Made by a program: the position numbers and the translations under genes. 64,000 nucleotides of DNA from NCBI GenBank assembly GCA_015680685.1, contig MNCI01036463.1:639240-703239 (forward strand), written 5' to 3'. How positions within the stretch are numbered: the first letter of the stretch is position 1; each line of letters starts with the position of its first letter. The notes under the pieces were generated by a model. That model was not told the DNA's origin, ran no database searches, and was given only the letters and a program-made list of their open reading frames with translations. The stretch comes from Gnetum montanum. Lineage: Eukaryota; Streptophyta; Gnetopsida; Gnetales; Gnetaceae. Positions 10,317 to 21,350 of the stretch are shown in pieces.

Positions 10317-12494
10317 CCCTCTCCCTCTTTTACTATTTTATTTGTTAATATTAAAATCAATTTAATTCTCATCATTTATTTACAATGTTCCTAACTATTT
10401 CATTTATTACATGACCTATTTAACTTCAGGATTTATTTTAGTTATCTCTTACACTACTTTATTAGTTAGTTATTACTTACCACCCAGTTTAATACTCATA
10501 ACATAAACTATTATATGCATTTATACAAACTCTTCCCTCACAAAATTATCAACATTGTTAAATATAACAATTTCTGTTTGCTAAACACTACATACAATTT
10601 ACTAGCTTTGACTATTCCCAGGTTTCTGTACCTATATGGAAGAGGCCCTAGGCTTTTGTCTCTTAAAACATGTTTTAAGTAGGTGTTACTTGTGATACAA
10701 TTTAACACATCAACGATATGAAATCCATCCAAACCTTTGGTCTTATGTGGTGTGTTCCACTAAAGAACACTCCACTACTACATATAAATGGAATCATCTA
10801 AAAGATTTGTGAATTTCACTATCAACTTAGCAAAATTAAAAACATTTCCAAAATACCAAAAATACATAGCTAAATTATATTATAAAATTCTTGGAAAATC
10901 CTGTTTATATTAAAATTTGATCCACAATAAGTATAAAGTATTCAAGAAGTAAGTTGACAAAGTTTCCACAATTGTAAAAATTCACCAAAAAGACAAAAAA
11001 TGAAATGGACAAGTTTACAATACAAATTTTAATATAAAAATAATTCCAAATTAAAAAATTCAGAAGAATCTCAGCTTAATAATTAAAATCATGAAAGAAT
11101 AGTGAAAAAATAGAAAGCATGAAGAAAACATGTAAACTCCATAACAAAAAGCATATTCAAATAAAATAATCTTTATTACTTGTGTTGGTAGGGATTTCAA
11201 AATCTTCTTATTGTCTTTCTTTCTCACAAAAATGCCCAAAATAAGTTTAAACTTCACTTTGAATTAATGTGTCAGTAACCTTGCAAGTGCTAAAACAAGA
11301 TGTACCAAATGCCACAATCTATTTATAAGTAGAAGAATCACATACAGTGTGATACCTGGACTTGTTACATACCTAGACATGGAAGAAATCAAGTTAAAAC
11401 TAACTTGAAAATGAAGAAACAGGGCAAAAATTGATTTTTGTTCGAAATAGAAAATAGAAAACCAAATGCATATATAAGATGGTAGAAAACAAAGATGAGA
11501 CAATGGTGTAAAAATTCATATGTTATATTTATAACATATATATATATATGTATTACTTTGTTTTTACTTTTATAAATTGTCTTACTTTCCCATGTAAAAT
11601 GAACTATTTTTGGATTTTTAAAAAATTTTTAATTTTTACTTCTATTCTTTTTCACATTTCCATTTTTTATGTCCGTTTTCCATTTTCCCCTTTCAACTAA
11701 TACTCTCACTCTTCAAACACTCATAACAACCACATATGGACATGAAATAAAATTTCAAACAGTACTTGACTATATGCTAAAATCATAGCAAATTATCACT
11801 TATCATAGTCACATAGTTCAAATGCCTAAACTTTTATGGTATTTTTAGCAAACTAAAATGTGATATTTTGAACATCGTAACTCCAATTCTAATGAACCAT
11901 GGGTTGAAAACAACATTTTTAAATGCTTGAGACACATTAGCAAGGTCAGATTTAAGGTAGAAGATTGTCCTAAAGTGTATCCTTATCAAACCTAATTTAT
12001 GTAATTTTTAATTATAATTAAGCATGAAGTCCAAAATCTAGTTTAATGAAAAAAAGTAATAAGAGATATGGTATTGGTAAGCTTAGGATCAAAAATTACT
12101 CCATGAACAAAGTATTATATAATCTCATGTGAATACTAAAATTAAAAAAAATGCATAACTAAATGTGCATAATTGAATATACATAATAAAGATTAAATAC
12201 TTGTAAAGGTATGAAAACTGATGAAAAGAAAAACTTATAGGAGTAATTAGATTTCAACATTTAATTATAAAATATATAGTAGATCTATGACTAAGCTCTA
12301 ATAGTAGTAAAACGACAAATACAAAACTTTAACAAAATACTTTAACAGGCAGATTACATTCACTTATGAAGGAAACTAACAATAGTAATAGCAATAATAA
12401 TAGTAATGATATTATTATCATGCTATGATGTAACCAAGAAAATTAGAGCTAATCTATTATAATTCATATAATAATATTAAAGAACTAATCATAT
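10317..12494. other. AT-rich DNA, no gene recognised
   Basis: No coding region or repeat family that I recognise. A TA-rich simple repeat lies at about 11528-11555 and an A/T trinucleotide-like stretch at about 12376-12420. Short open frames on the minus strand (for example 10538-10732) have no family features and are not called. Confidence 0.6.
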
Positions 12495-13246
12495 GTGAAA
12501 CACCCTAAACATTTCAAGACATTCTTGCTTCATCGGGTTCTTGGAATTCAAGCAGAGGATTTCCACAAGTGCAGTATCATGGTAGGAAATGGATGCTCTA
12601 AGTTTAGACTATCTAGTTCGGCAAATTTTCTACTTCTAGTGTTGATAGGCTCAATGGACTCTCTGGCCTGCCCACCTGGATGGTTCATCTAGATAACAAC
12701 CTACTCAGAAGCGATGCGTGGGATTGTTGGCAGTGCTTAGGATGCACGAAATAGTTTAGCAAGTTTTCTAGTCAAGAAGTTTGCTATGCTACACTACGCT
12801 ATGTAGCGTAGCAGGCCTCAGAAGATAGTTGCTCAGGCGACCAAATTGTTGCAAGACAAAGTGCTACGCTATGTAGTGTAGAACAACATAGCAAAGGAAA
12901 AACAGAAAGGCCCAACTTACCTAGTGGTTCCAATTGCACTCGGTAAGCACTCCGACCTTCAAAACCAGTTGTCTTGTTCAACTTCAAGTCCTTCAGTAAA
13001 GCTCCCTTTACTAAAAAAGTGGCAGAATAAGCAAAAAGTAGGCTATGTTGGCTGCTATGCTATGCTACGCTGCATAGCGTAGCACGGGGTAGCAATGATG
13101 CAAGAACGAAAAAAGACGTCTCGAAATGTAGGATTAGCAAGTTCAAAAGCTTCATGTCGCAAAGAGAAAAGGTTGTAGATTGTTGGCATGATGTTAAAAC
13201 AAATGTTTGCAACTCAAATGCAAATCACAGTTAAAGTTAGCTGCTA

Positions 13247-13288
13247 TGCTATGCTATGCTACGCTACGTAGCGTAGCATAGCATAGCA
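13247..13288. repeat. Perfect 42-bp palindrome without loop
   Basis: Reading outward from the centre between 13267 and 13268, all 21 base pairs match. The arms are built from ctatg and ctacg steps. The pairing fails only at 13246/13289. It could extrude as a cruciform in DNA or fold as a hairpin in RNA. Confidence 0.9.
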
Positions 13289-13380
13289 AACATGTAGAAC
13301 CAGCCAAAACACTTCAAAGGCTTCCAGCACATATAATTAACTCCAACACAAATTTCTTCTTCGAACTGGTAGCTACGCTA

Positions 13381-13402
13381 TGCTACGCTATATAGCGTAG
13401 CA
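13381..13402. repeat. Perfect 22-bp palindrome
   Basis: TGCTACGCTAT followed immediately by its reverse complement, with no loop. Same word family as 13247-13288. Confidence 0.9.
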
Positions 13403-13792
13403 AGTAGCTACACTATGCCAACATGCTATGCTCCACAGTGTAGCATAGCGTAGTAGACGGTTGAGTGTAACACAACATAGCAAGTAGCTATGCTACACCA
13501 GCATGCTATGTTCCATAGCGTAGCACAGTGTAGTAAGCAGCTACGCTATGCCAATATGCTACACTTCACAACATAGCACAATGTAGCAGGCAGTTGCACT
13601 ACATCAGTATGCTTCACTCCTTGTTTGCATCATTGACACACATGATCCCAGCATCTCCAGTTCCGATAGCATAATTGTTGCGTGGTAGGCTCGTTAATCA
13701 GCTTTGCATGTTCATGCAGTATGGACATGTCAACATCTTGTGGGTTCAAGACATGTGGCATCCAAACTGCATCTCTCGCGTGTTCCTAGCCC

Positions 13793-13798
13793 TATAAA
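13793..13798 (+). promoter_or_regulatory. TATA box, possible LTR promoter of element B
   Basis: TATAAA in tagccctataaacaccttgac, about 920 bp before the gag start. Context resembles a plant LTR promoter. Weak evidence on its own. Confidence 0.4.
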
Positions 13799-14716
13799 CA
13801 CCTTGACGAGCAATGCTCAAAGGGTTGGCAAATTTGAGTAGGGTTGGCAAATTTTGGGTTGGTTGGTAACTTTTAATGGTTGGTAATTTTTAAGCACTGT
13901 TGGAAACTCCAAGCATTCTTTGCATTTGTAGCTCACAAATCAGCAATCTTGGTGTTTTGGCAAAAATTTGAGCCTTTGGAAAATTTGGTTAGCAAACTTT
14001 AGCAATTTGTTAACAAAATCGACAAGTTGGCTTTGTAGCATTTTCGCATTATTAGCTCTTAAATCCGTGTTCAAGCACACAATTGGCTTGCTTTGAATGT
14101 CCTGGTTACTTTTGGGATCTCTATGCTTCCCAGTGTCGTGCAACCGATTGTATCCATCTTGACAAAGTAAAGCTGTAATCTTGAAGCGGTGCATTTCTTA
14201 ACTCTAGTTTGTTTTATTTTCCTACTTATCATTGCATTCTACATCTTTTTCGCTTCCTCGCATTTAGTAATTGTTATTTTATGCTATAAACATTATTTCC
14301 ATATCAAACATTTGCATAAGGTTTAGTGACACCGACTAAGTCCCTGTCTAATTGACCAAACCATTTAGGGCATCCCACTTTCGTTTCATTCAGCATAACC
14401 CTCGCATGGATCCAGGGTTAAAACTGTGCACTCGAAGACCTCTCGGTGTTTTCAGCCATCGACGTTTTTGGTTGCTACAATTTTTTTGCATTAGAAGGAG
14501 GGCCTTTTGGTGCCTTTTCCATGTTTCATGGTAGTCTTGCTGCGTTTTGTACCCCATCACGTGCTAGTGTAAACGTAACACCTTCTAGTGGTTGTTTACG
14601 CATCGTGTGGTGCAGATTGGTCACTCTGAAGGTTCCTTCGGAATCCTGCAAGATAGAAAGCCTTTGATCAACTTCCGATCTCCTTGTTTTCCTCGTTTAA
14701 AGACCCTTTTAGCTTT

Positions 14717-16758
14717 ATGACAATGATTTCCCCAAACACTATTGCTGTCACCTCTAACGTTGAGGTTCCCATCATGGTTCAAGGCATCGTAGGTGCCGAA
14801 CAGCCATTCAGCCTAGTGTTGGGGCCACGTTGATCCCTCAGGATCCAAAATCGGGCACCTGAGGGCTTGACCCAGCAATACGAGCGATATAACTTTCTCT
14901 GCACTAAAGTGCAGGAAAACTTGCCCTTAGATGCACAAGAACCTAAAGAAAAACATACCTTCGAGTTCACTTACTGCAATGGGAAGGAATTTATTCCCAC
15001 TCCCGACGTTTCCATTCCTTTGACACAGAAAAATCAGTGGCTTATAGATTAGCTAATTTAGGTGACTAGGTTTAGGCAGCCACAGGACATAGCATCTCAC
15101 CATGACAAGGCTTTCCAGGATGGGTAGGAAGAACTGGATTCCCAATCTGATGGGGGAGGTCAAACCAACCCCACCACCATCCCTCCTACCTCACCCTTCT
15201 AGATAGACCCGCTGTCTATCACCACTCCCTTTAGGATCATGTTTGCACCATCGCAACCCATAATTCCATCGATAATAGGTAGCCATGCCATGCCCTCAGC
15301 GATGTGCCTACTCCCCTATTTCATTCTCAGCCACTACTCTACCAACCATTCCCCAGTCCATTCTTGTATCGCATCACACACCAATCATGGCTACCCTACC
15401 CCACATTCACATCATACCTACCTCGCAGTTGCATGTTGTCTCTGCGTCCACTCCTGTGTTTACACCTATCCCACCATCAGCGGTGGGCCTAGGCCTGTCC
15501 ACATGGTGGACCCCATTCACTTCTCCTCCTATTTTGCAACCATTGCAGATGCCCCACTACACTAGCCAACAAACCTACCAAGTCCCACAAATGGTACAAC
15601 CTAGCGTGGGACTTTGGTCTATCCCACCAGTTGCACAAACGGCCTACCCTGTAGCACAACCCATGACTACTGCTCCCACAACACCACCTACCAAGTGGTG
15701 GACAGTGCAAGTAGCACTGTTCACAGGGACCATCCCAATGGCATCCCCTATGGGTCATGTCGTTGCCCCTGCAACGCCATATGGGAGCTACCCTGGCAGT
15801 TCCCCAACCATCTACATCATCTTCGGGTCTAGATCAAGCATTCCAACTTATCCAAACCCTTATAGAGGAAATAAAATGCCTCAAGGCTATCGATTTTGAT
15901 GTGGTACAAGTCATGGATTTCTACCAGGACGATCCCATCAGCCCAGTAGTCCCCACACTAACTTTACCCCCTAGGATGTCACTTCCCCATTTCACAAAAT
16001 ACAATGGGGAGGGTGATCCCAACACACATCTTGTTACATTCAGGTCTGAGTCCCTTCTTCTGCAACAATGGCCACATACAATCATTCGTGTCTTTGCCAT
16101 GTCTTTGACCGGAAAAGCTCTAGACTGGTACCACGCCCTTCCACACTCCTCCATATCAACCCTAGAGGAGCTCCTGACCCATTTCGTGGCATGTTTCAAG
16201 TATAACTTGAGACCAGAAGTCATGTTGGATCATTTGATTAGTGTGAAAAAAGACCCACTTGAACCAGTCCAGAAATTTATACAGTGTTGGAGCGCTGCCC
16301 TTAACAAGATCCGTGAACCTATCACAGAGGCCCATTTGCTGGCCGTTTTTAAGGGTGTGGTGAATGACTTTATCAAGTTCAAGCTATACTATCTCACTCC
16401 ATGCACTCTTAGTCAGGCTTTTGCCCAAACTAAGAGCATACAAGACACGACTAAGGAAAGAAAAGACCTGGCCTACGTTAAATATAAGAACACCTTCACG
16501 AAGAAGGACAAAGACAAGGGTAAGGCTGCAATAGCCACAGTGGCTGTTATGGCGAATGAGGCCAAACCCAACAATAGTAACAAGAATAACAAGAAACCAA
16601 CCACACCTGCAACTAACCCCACACCCAGACAGGGAAATGCACCTCAACCTTCCACATGCGCACTTGAGGCATCTGCACCGCCTAAATCAAACTTTGAGCA
16701 TAAAGATCGCTCAAAGTATACCTCGTTGCCTGTCAAGCCTTCAGATCTTCTGAAGTAA
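14717..16758 (+). pseudogene. gag (capsid) of element B, Tat-like
   Basis: The frame likely begins at ATG 14717 (MTMISPNTIAV), with a TGA near 14831 and a TAG near 15050. A Pro/Thr-rich segment reads at 15285-15830 in a second frame, then shifts near 15815 into the capsid frame, which is open to 16758. The capsid part is a clear Retrotrans_gag domain: MSLPHFTKYNGEGDP near 15976, LTGKALDWYHALP near 16108, and a conserved helix region ending TLSQAFAQTKSIQDTTKER near 16460. A lysine-rich tail follows. Gag assembles the particle. The 333-codon open stretch is the second longest intact frame in the window, after the NLR, suggesting B is younger than the A family. Confidence 0.85.
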
Positions 16759-17956
16759 TTACTAGCAGGGGGGATACATCCAACACAAGCAGATGTCAAA
16801 GGAGGAAGCCAAGAAACATCAGCGTTACTGCAAACTCCTTAGGAACCCTTCTTTGGCTTTGCCCAATGAGCCCCCAATTCCTAAGGGTTTCAGACTAGAG
16901 CGATTTTGTGACTACCATCAACAGTGTGGTCACAACACGGATTATTGCATGGCGTTAAAAGATGACATCCAAAGGATGATTGATCAAGGGAAACTAGTGC
17001 TAGACAAAAGCAACCTAGTACGTCCCGAGAATAAATCCCTGCTTATTTACACAGATCCTCTTAATGCCAACAACGCCAGCTACATTATCAACACCATTGG
17101 CATTGATAGTAATTCTAGAAATCCCCAGTAGCTATTTGTGATCCATGTGCCTTAGCGTAGGGCACCAGTACCATTGGCGGCTAATCTAACCTCGCAATAG
17201 TTGTTTGTCTTAAGAGTCTCTCCTTAGTCATCCGTCCCAGCACCACCTGTTCCCCGGACATCCATCCCTGCACCATCTGCAAGCAAAACCACACCACCGC
17301 ATATACTAACACCATTAGCACCATTTGTTATTAGGGGGCCAAGCCCTTCAACAATCCCTACCCCGCATAAGACAGCTTCACAGCCTTCTCGTCCTAAGAA
17401 ACAAGAAGTGCACTTCACAGGTGAGACATCAAGGGAAAGTACCATCCCAAGTACTTCCAAGCCCATGTCCTCACCCCCTACATCTACGTCCTCGTTGCTG
17501 AAAGATAACATTGCTACTCATGCACAGTCTTTGCCATCATGCTCGAAAGGGTTTGAACCCAGACCCGAAGCTGTCTCTCCTCAGGAGATTTGTCTCTTGG
17601 GACGAATGGAAGAGGAGAAAAGTAGTAAACATGAAGGTGGCCAAGACCTTTTGAGTGCTCTCACTCAAGTCAAGCAAGCTCTGAAATAGAAAAATACTAC
17701 GTTGAGCCTATATGACCTAATCATGACATCTACCACACACAGTGAGGCTTTGGTCCACATGTTAACAACAATCCTGGTTGATGAGAACATGTTGATGAAA
17801 GAGAAAGTGATCCACTTGATCATGCTTCCTTCTGCACCTGCAGAACCCCAACCATCCCAATTGACTTTCTATGATGATTCCATTAGGAAAGATCCTAAAA
17901 AAGGGTCAAGTAACTATAGCACCCCTGTTCATCACAATTCAGGTCAGCCAACATAA
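16759..17956 (+). pseudogene. gag C-terminal region with Tat-type zinc knuckle, element B
   Basis: Continues gag after a TAA (relatives have Gln) and a one-base slip in the six-G run near 16770. The segment 16793-17131 has FCDYHQQCGHNTDYCMALKD, the C-x2-H-x4-H-x4-C variant knuckle of Tat elements, followed by DDIQRMIDQGKLVLD. A Pro/Ser/Thr-rich linker reads at 17408-17689. A short conserved-looking block at 17702-17956 (VHMLTTILVDENM, AEPQPSQLTFYDD) leads into protease. The knuckle would bind genomic RNA. Confidence 0.75.
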
Positions 17957-18500
17957 GATCCAAAGGGTACATGTCAATGATGGGGCCACTACAAACGTAA
18001 TCCCTTTCCCTATTGTGGATAAGCTGGGTTTGGTCAACTAGATCAGACCCACAACAATGTCATGCTTAAAGTCATTCAATGGAGCATGGGTCATGGTGAA
18101 AGGCATGGTCCACATTAACTTTGTGGCATGGGACCAATTCCCCACAAACGCAACATTGAAGAGATGCCCAAGTTTAACCTGATCTTGGGGAGGTCATGGT
18201 TAGCGTAACTTAGGGCTGTCTCTTCACCCATTCATCAAGAGATCCATCTACCTTATGCAAGAAGGGAGGTAGTAATCCATGGCGATGAGGTAGCAATGCA
18301 AGTTATCAACAACATAGATATGGAATAGGGCTCAGAGGTCATAACCTCTAAGAATGAAGTGCCTGTCTCTGTAGATACTAACCATTTAGCAAGAGAGCCG
18401 ACTCAACATGCCAGTTCAGAAAATGAAAGTGCATGAACTGAGTTGCCCTTCCAAGCAGAGGACAACATTGTAGATGAAGGCTGTAGCAATGCATCTCGGC
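17957..18500 (+). pseudogene. Protease of element B
   Basis: Catalytic D-G-A begins at 17979 in the context VNDGATTNVIPFPIVDKLGL, the flap-side pattern of Tat proteases. The C-terminal LILGRSWL is at 18179-18202 but in another frame, so at least one indel lies between. About 300 bp of acidic linker follow (HASSENESA, ELPFQAEDN near 18400-18460). The expected RT then does not appear. Confidence 0.7.
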
Positions 18501-18686
18501 CTTACGCCTCGCCCAATCCACTATGGGTCAAGAAGAAGTTATGCATAGAGTAGCAACCCCATCGCTTCTTTCCCAGTTGGCATCCTTTGTACATTTACCA
18601 CCTTTTTGTTTTGCACTCATCTATCTATGCTAGGTACAAATTAACTATTCTCTAAATTGTTAGAGTATCATTTTTTTACTATCCCA
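18501..18686 (+). other. pol junction without RT, element B
   Basis: Where RT should start, the sequence runs directly into tandem repeats. RT, RNase H and integrase (normally about 3 kb) are missing, by deletion or because the lineage is non-autonomous. Confidence 0.55.
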
Positions 18687-18885
18687 TGGCCCGAAATGGC
18701 CTAAAACTACGCTACTATCCTAGGGCCCAAAATGGCCTAAAACTAGCGGTGGCCTGAAATGGCCTAAAACTATATTACGGCCCACTAAGGCCTAAAATTG
18801 GCAAGATTTCTTCCATTTACATCATGTCTGATGACCTGAAATGGCCTAAAACTAGCAATGGCCCGAAATGGCCTAAAACTAAAAC
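18687..18885 (+). repeat. Tandem GGCCCGAAATGGCCTAAAACT repeats
   Basis: About seven imperfect copies of a roughly 20-bp unit (ggcc-gaaatggcctaaaact) separated by spacers of differing length. Each unit holds two GGCC sites. Short tandem repeats in the hypervariable 3' region are a known feature of Tat/Ogre elements and can seed satellites. Confidence 0.8.
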
Positions 18886-19334
18886 ATTAAAAACGAAAAC
18901 ATAAAACTGATCACGTAGATAATGCATAAGCTAGCATAAAACCAATTTTTCTTCCAAAATTCTCTTTTTCATTCAAATATTTTTTTTACTTAAACAATGT
19001 TTTCAATAGTTTTGCAAAAAATACAAAAAATCAAAAACCCATGCTGTCATAAGTTATCTTTGCTCGCATCACCTTCACTCGTACTAGCACCTTCCACATT
19101 GTTTCCTACTGCATCTCCTTCCTTTGCACTGCCCACTTCTGCCTCTTCATTTCTGCCCTCTACGAGCCTTGCGCCTTCATCATGAATTTGCATTGTAAAA
19201 AGTGAAGTAGTCAGCTAGAGCAACACACAAGCTATAATAGAGCATAAGCCTTCGCATAGTGGAAAGTGACTAACCCGAGACGGCCCCGCGTCTGCCTTGA
19301 AGGGTATGAAATCTAAACAGAGCCCAAGGAGGTC

Positions 19335-20401
19335 CTAGACCTCCTCCTCTATGATATCTACCTAGTTCCTATCACTTAGTCCATTGTTTATGGCAGCTTT
19401 CTCCTTTTCAATGGCCATCCATCTTGGCAGTCCCGGAGAAAAGGAGGTGGTGGTGGTCTCACCTGTGGGAAGGTTCACTTCTCGCTCAGGTGACTCAATG
19501 ACCGTCACTTGCTGCATAAACTTGTTGTAAGCTTCAAAAGCACCAATAGCATCTAGGAATGCTTCATGAGTGAACAATTTCACTGAAGCATCCTGATATT
19601 GTTTACGATATGTAGAAAGTTCTAGTTTATACATGTGCTTATGATTTTTTTAGGACTGCCCCCACTCGTAAACTATAGCTCTATAGTCTTTCTAGTCTTG
19701 GTTCTTCTGAGCCAACAACTCCATCTACATCCATTGTTCTATTATCTCCCAAGTGGCCTCGTTGTTGTGCCGCATGGCTATCCAATATCTAGCATAATCT
19801 ATGACAGCCGTGCACCAACTACCATCATTGGTATCACGAGCCAAGAGGAACTCGTTCCTAGATCAGAGGTCTTCCACCTTAGCGCTCAGTTTAGCCTTCT
19901 CTTTCTCAGTCCTCTGGATCCATTTCCACATGTCTGTATTGACGTGCCTACACTCCCACAAGGAGCATGCCGAGTGCAAAGCACATTTGCTACCCTTGTC
20001 GTATATGCAATGAGGCACCTCGGCCACTTTGGGTGGGAATGTAGGCACGGTGTTGACTTTCAATGCCTATTTTGGGTCCCATCTGAGTTGAGAGGCTGTA
20101 ACCATACAAAGAGTGCATTAGTCACATTAGTGTAGCAAAGTTAACAACTCAAGAAGTCTAGTGTAGCAACCTCAAAGAGCCTAGCGTAGCTATTTTACTT
20201 ACCCACTTCAAGATCAACTTGTCTAAGACGGCTGATCATGTCATCAATGATCCCCTGCATGAACGTAAACTTGTCGGGGGTCTCAGCCCATGGTTCTAGA
20301 TGAATCAGGGGAGGTCCTACAGCATCAACAATGATGTCTGTCATGCAACCAAATGTGTTAGTAATGATTGAGATGGACTGCAATAAGGCTATGAGTAACA
20401 C
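19335..20401 (-). pseudogene. Antisense ORF of element B, spliced exons
   Basis: The minus strand encodes a gene-like protein across a canonical intron. The upstream exon (20401-20203) ends in RQVDLEVG. The donor GTAAGT starts at 20202 and the acceptor TTACAG ends at 20096, a 107-bp intron with ctaat branch-like words. Joining keeps the frame into the next exon (QLRWDPK, then FPPKVAEVPHCIYDKG), which runs with a few stops to about 19335. The protein has Cys/His-rich, Trp-rich and coiled-coil-like charged parts. Function is unknown. Antisense ORFs in this position are described for some Tat elements. The plus-strand open frames here are shadows. Confidence 0.6.
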
Positions 20402-20421
20402 AAACGATAGTGTAAGGGCTC

Positions 20422-20913
20422 CTACCCAATAAACCCTCGGGGGTGATAATAGGGGGATCGTCCATTGACAGTGTCAAATATATTGTCAAACTCACCAACA
20501 TCTAATTGCAGTTCCCCTCCTTTCTGACTCAAAACTATGGTAGTACCCTTAGCATTCGTCCACTCCCCTAATGCTAAATTGCATTCAGCAAAGGAATCTC
20601 CAGCAGAGATCCCTTCCCAGTTAATGCAGGTTTCTTCTTTATTTGCTAGGGCCTTTCCTCTTAAGGCACCAGCATCCTTCTCATTCGTAGGAGGCTCCTC
20701 TTCATCTCCAAAAATGTCCTCCTCTTCAGTAGAAGGATTTTCCTCATTGACAAGAGCCCCTTCCTTAATGGCAGGAGCTCCTTCCCTCTTGACCGGGGCC
20801 CTTTCCTCTATGACTGGGCCCCCCATGTTTTCATTTGTCACCCTCGTCTTAGGAGCCGACACCTCTTCATCACCTTCTTCCTCTTCTTCTTCCTCCTTTG
20901 GCAGCAACAACAT
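20422..20913 (-). pseudogene. Antisense ORF of element B, acidic N-terminal part
   Basis: Open 163-codon minus frame: a poly-Glu run at residues 7-13, then repeats of the pattern (E/N)E-x-A-(P/L)-V/I-x-(R/N)-E-G-A, then a globular-looking part (GGELQLDVGEFDNIFDTVNG). It ends just before the exon 20401-20203. Whether the two are joined by a short intron or by a frameshift cannot be decided by eye, since the gap is only about 48 bp. Function unknown. Confidence 0.5.
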
Positions 20914-21052
20914 ATTCGCATTATAGCTTAAACCATGTTAGCTTAAAATCAATGCTACGCTATGCTACACTACCTAGCGTAGCACAGAGTAGCAAGAATT
21001 TAATCAAAAGAAGAAGAAACAAACATAGAGAGGAGCATTTCTTGATGTGAGG

Positions 21053-21292
21053 CTATATCCTATGTAGCTTAAACCGTAGTGATGGCCTCCTTTCCTCGTC
21101 TGTATGGGGCGGCTCCTCGGCTAGATGAGGCCTCTTTCGCTGCAACTTAGTGGCCACTGTCTCAACAATGAGACGTTTCCCCTGTGATATGCTACTTGTA
21201 GCAGCAGGGGGCACCCCTCCCATGCTGTCCTGGCCATGGAAGTTGTGGGCCACCCGATCCTCAAGTGGGAATGGATAAGGGTGTGACCTCAA
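21053..21292 (-). pseudogene. Antisense ORF of element B, upstream exon candidate
   Basis: Open 79-codon minus frame with a basic, nuclear-localisation-like KLQRKRP and acidic EEPPHTDEERR. Same strand, spacing and GC-rich codon look as 20422-20913, separated from it by a palindrome-bearing stretch (20930-21050) that could be intronic. No family recognised. Confidence 0.4.
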
Positions 21293-21350
21293 GGAGATTT
21301 GTTATATGTTCTTTTCAACTTTCCTCTTAAGTTTTATTATCTGCCATTGG

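Larger units (their letters stand above)
12790..13610. repeat. Cluster of palindromic TGCTACGCTAT / ATAGCGTAGCA words
   Basis: At least eight paired occurrences of the word and its reverse complement lie close together. They are near 12794-12811, 12868-12885, 13050-13085, 13247-13288, 13381-13402, 13424-13452, 13485-13530 and 13538-13590. Some are perfect and some decayed (gtgtagc, acatagc). More copies occur at 20950-20992 and 20122-20190 in the same element. Nothing encoded; hairpin-forming repeats. Confidence 0.85.
12495..14716 (+). other. Possible LTR and leader of element B
   Basis: Non-coding stretch before gag. It contains the palindrome cluster, a TATA box at 13793-13798 within ccctataaacacc, and short ggttggcaaatttt repeats at 13820-13870. 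This resembles an LTR U3-R region followed by a leader, but no second copy exists in the window to prove the LTR and I found no convincing primer-binding site. Confidence 0.4.
12495..21350 (+). mobile_element. Element B: Tat-like gypsy element, gag-protease only, with antisense ORF
   Basis: A gag with the Tat-type knuckle CDYHQQCGHNTDYC and a DGATTNVIP protease is followed by tandem repeats and an antisense multi-exon ORF, the layout known for Tat-lineage elements. RT, RNase H and integrase are not visible between 18500 and 18680 or elsewhere, so the copy is deleted or non-autonomous. Borders are uncertain. The left one is placed at TG near 12490 because LTR-like promoter sequence follows. 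The right one is where sequence of element C begins (21300-21385). Base composition is visibly more GC-rich than neighbours. Palindromic TGCTACGCTAT words at both ends tie the parts together. Confidence 0.6.

Noticed and set aside
14470-14500. gtttttggttgctacaa as primer-binding site of element B
   Set aside because: Only superficially like the Tat leader; too many mismatches to any tRNA end that I can recall.
15239-15565. 108-codon open frame in gag of element B
   Set aside because: Overlaps the Pro-rich gag frame at 15285-15830; His/Ser-rich translation with no gag features.
19635-20135. 166-codon plus-strand open frame
   Set aside because: Lies opposite the antisense ORF of element B, crosses its intron and has no domain features; treated as a shadow.
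20401-20422. 48-bp intron between the acidic antisense ORF and the next exon
   Set aside because: Has GT and AG ends but is shorter than normal plant introns; a frameshift is equally likely.
20537-20926. 129-codon Ser/Pro-rich plus-strand open frame
   Set aside because: Reverse of the Glu-rich antisense frame at 20422-20913; composition explained by that.
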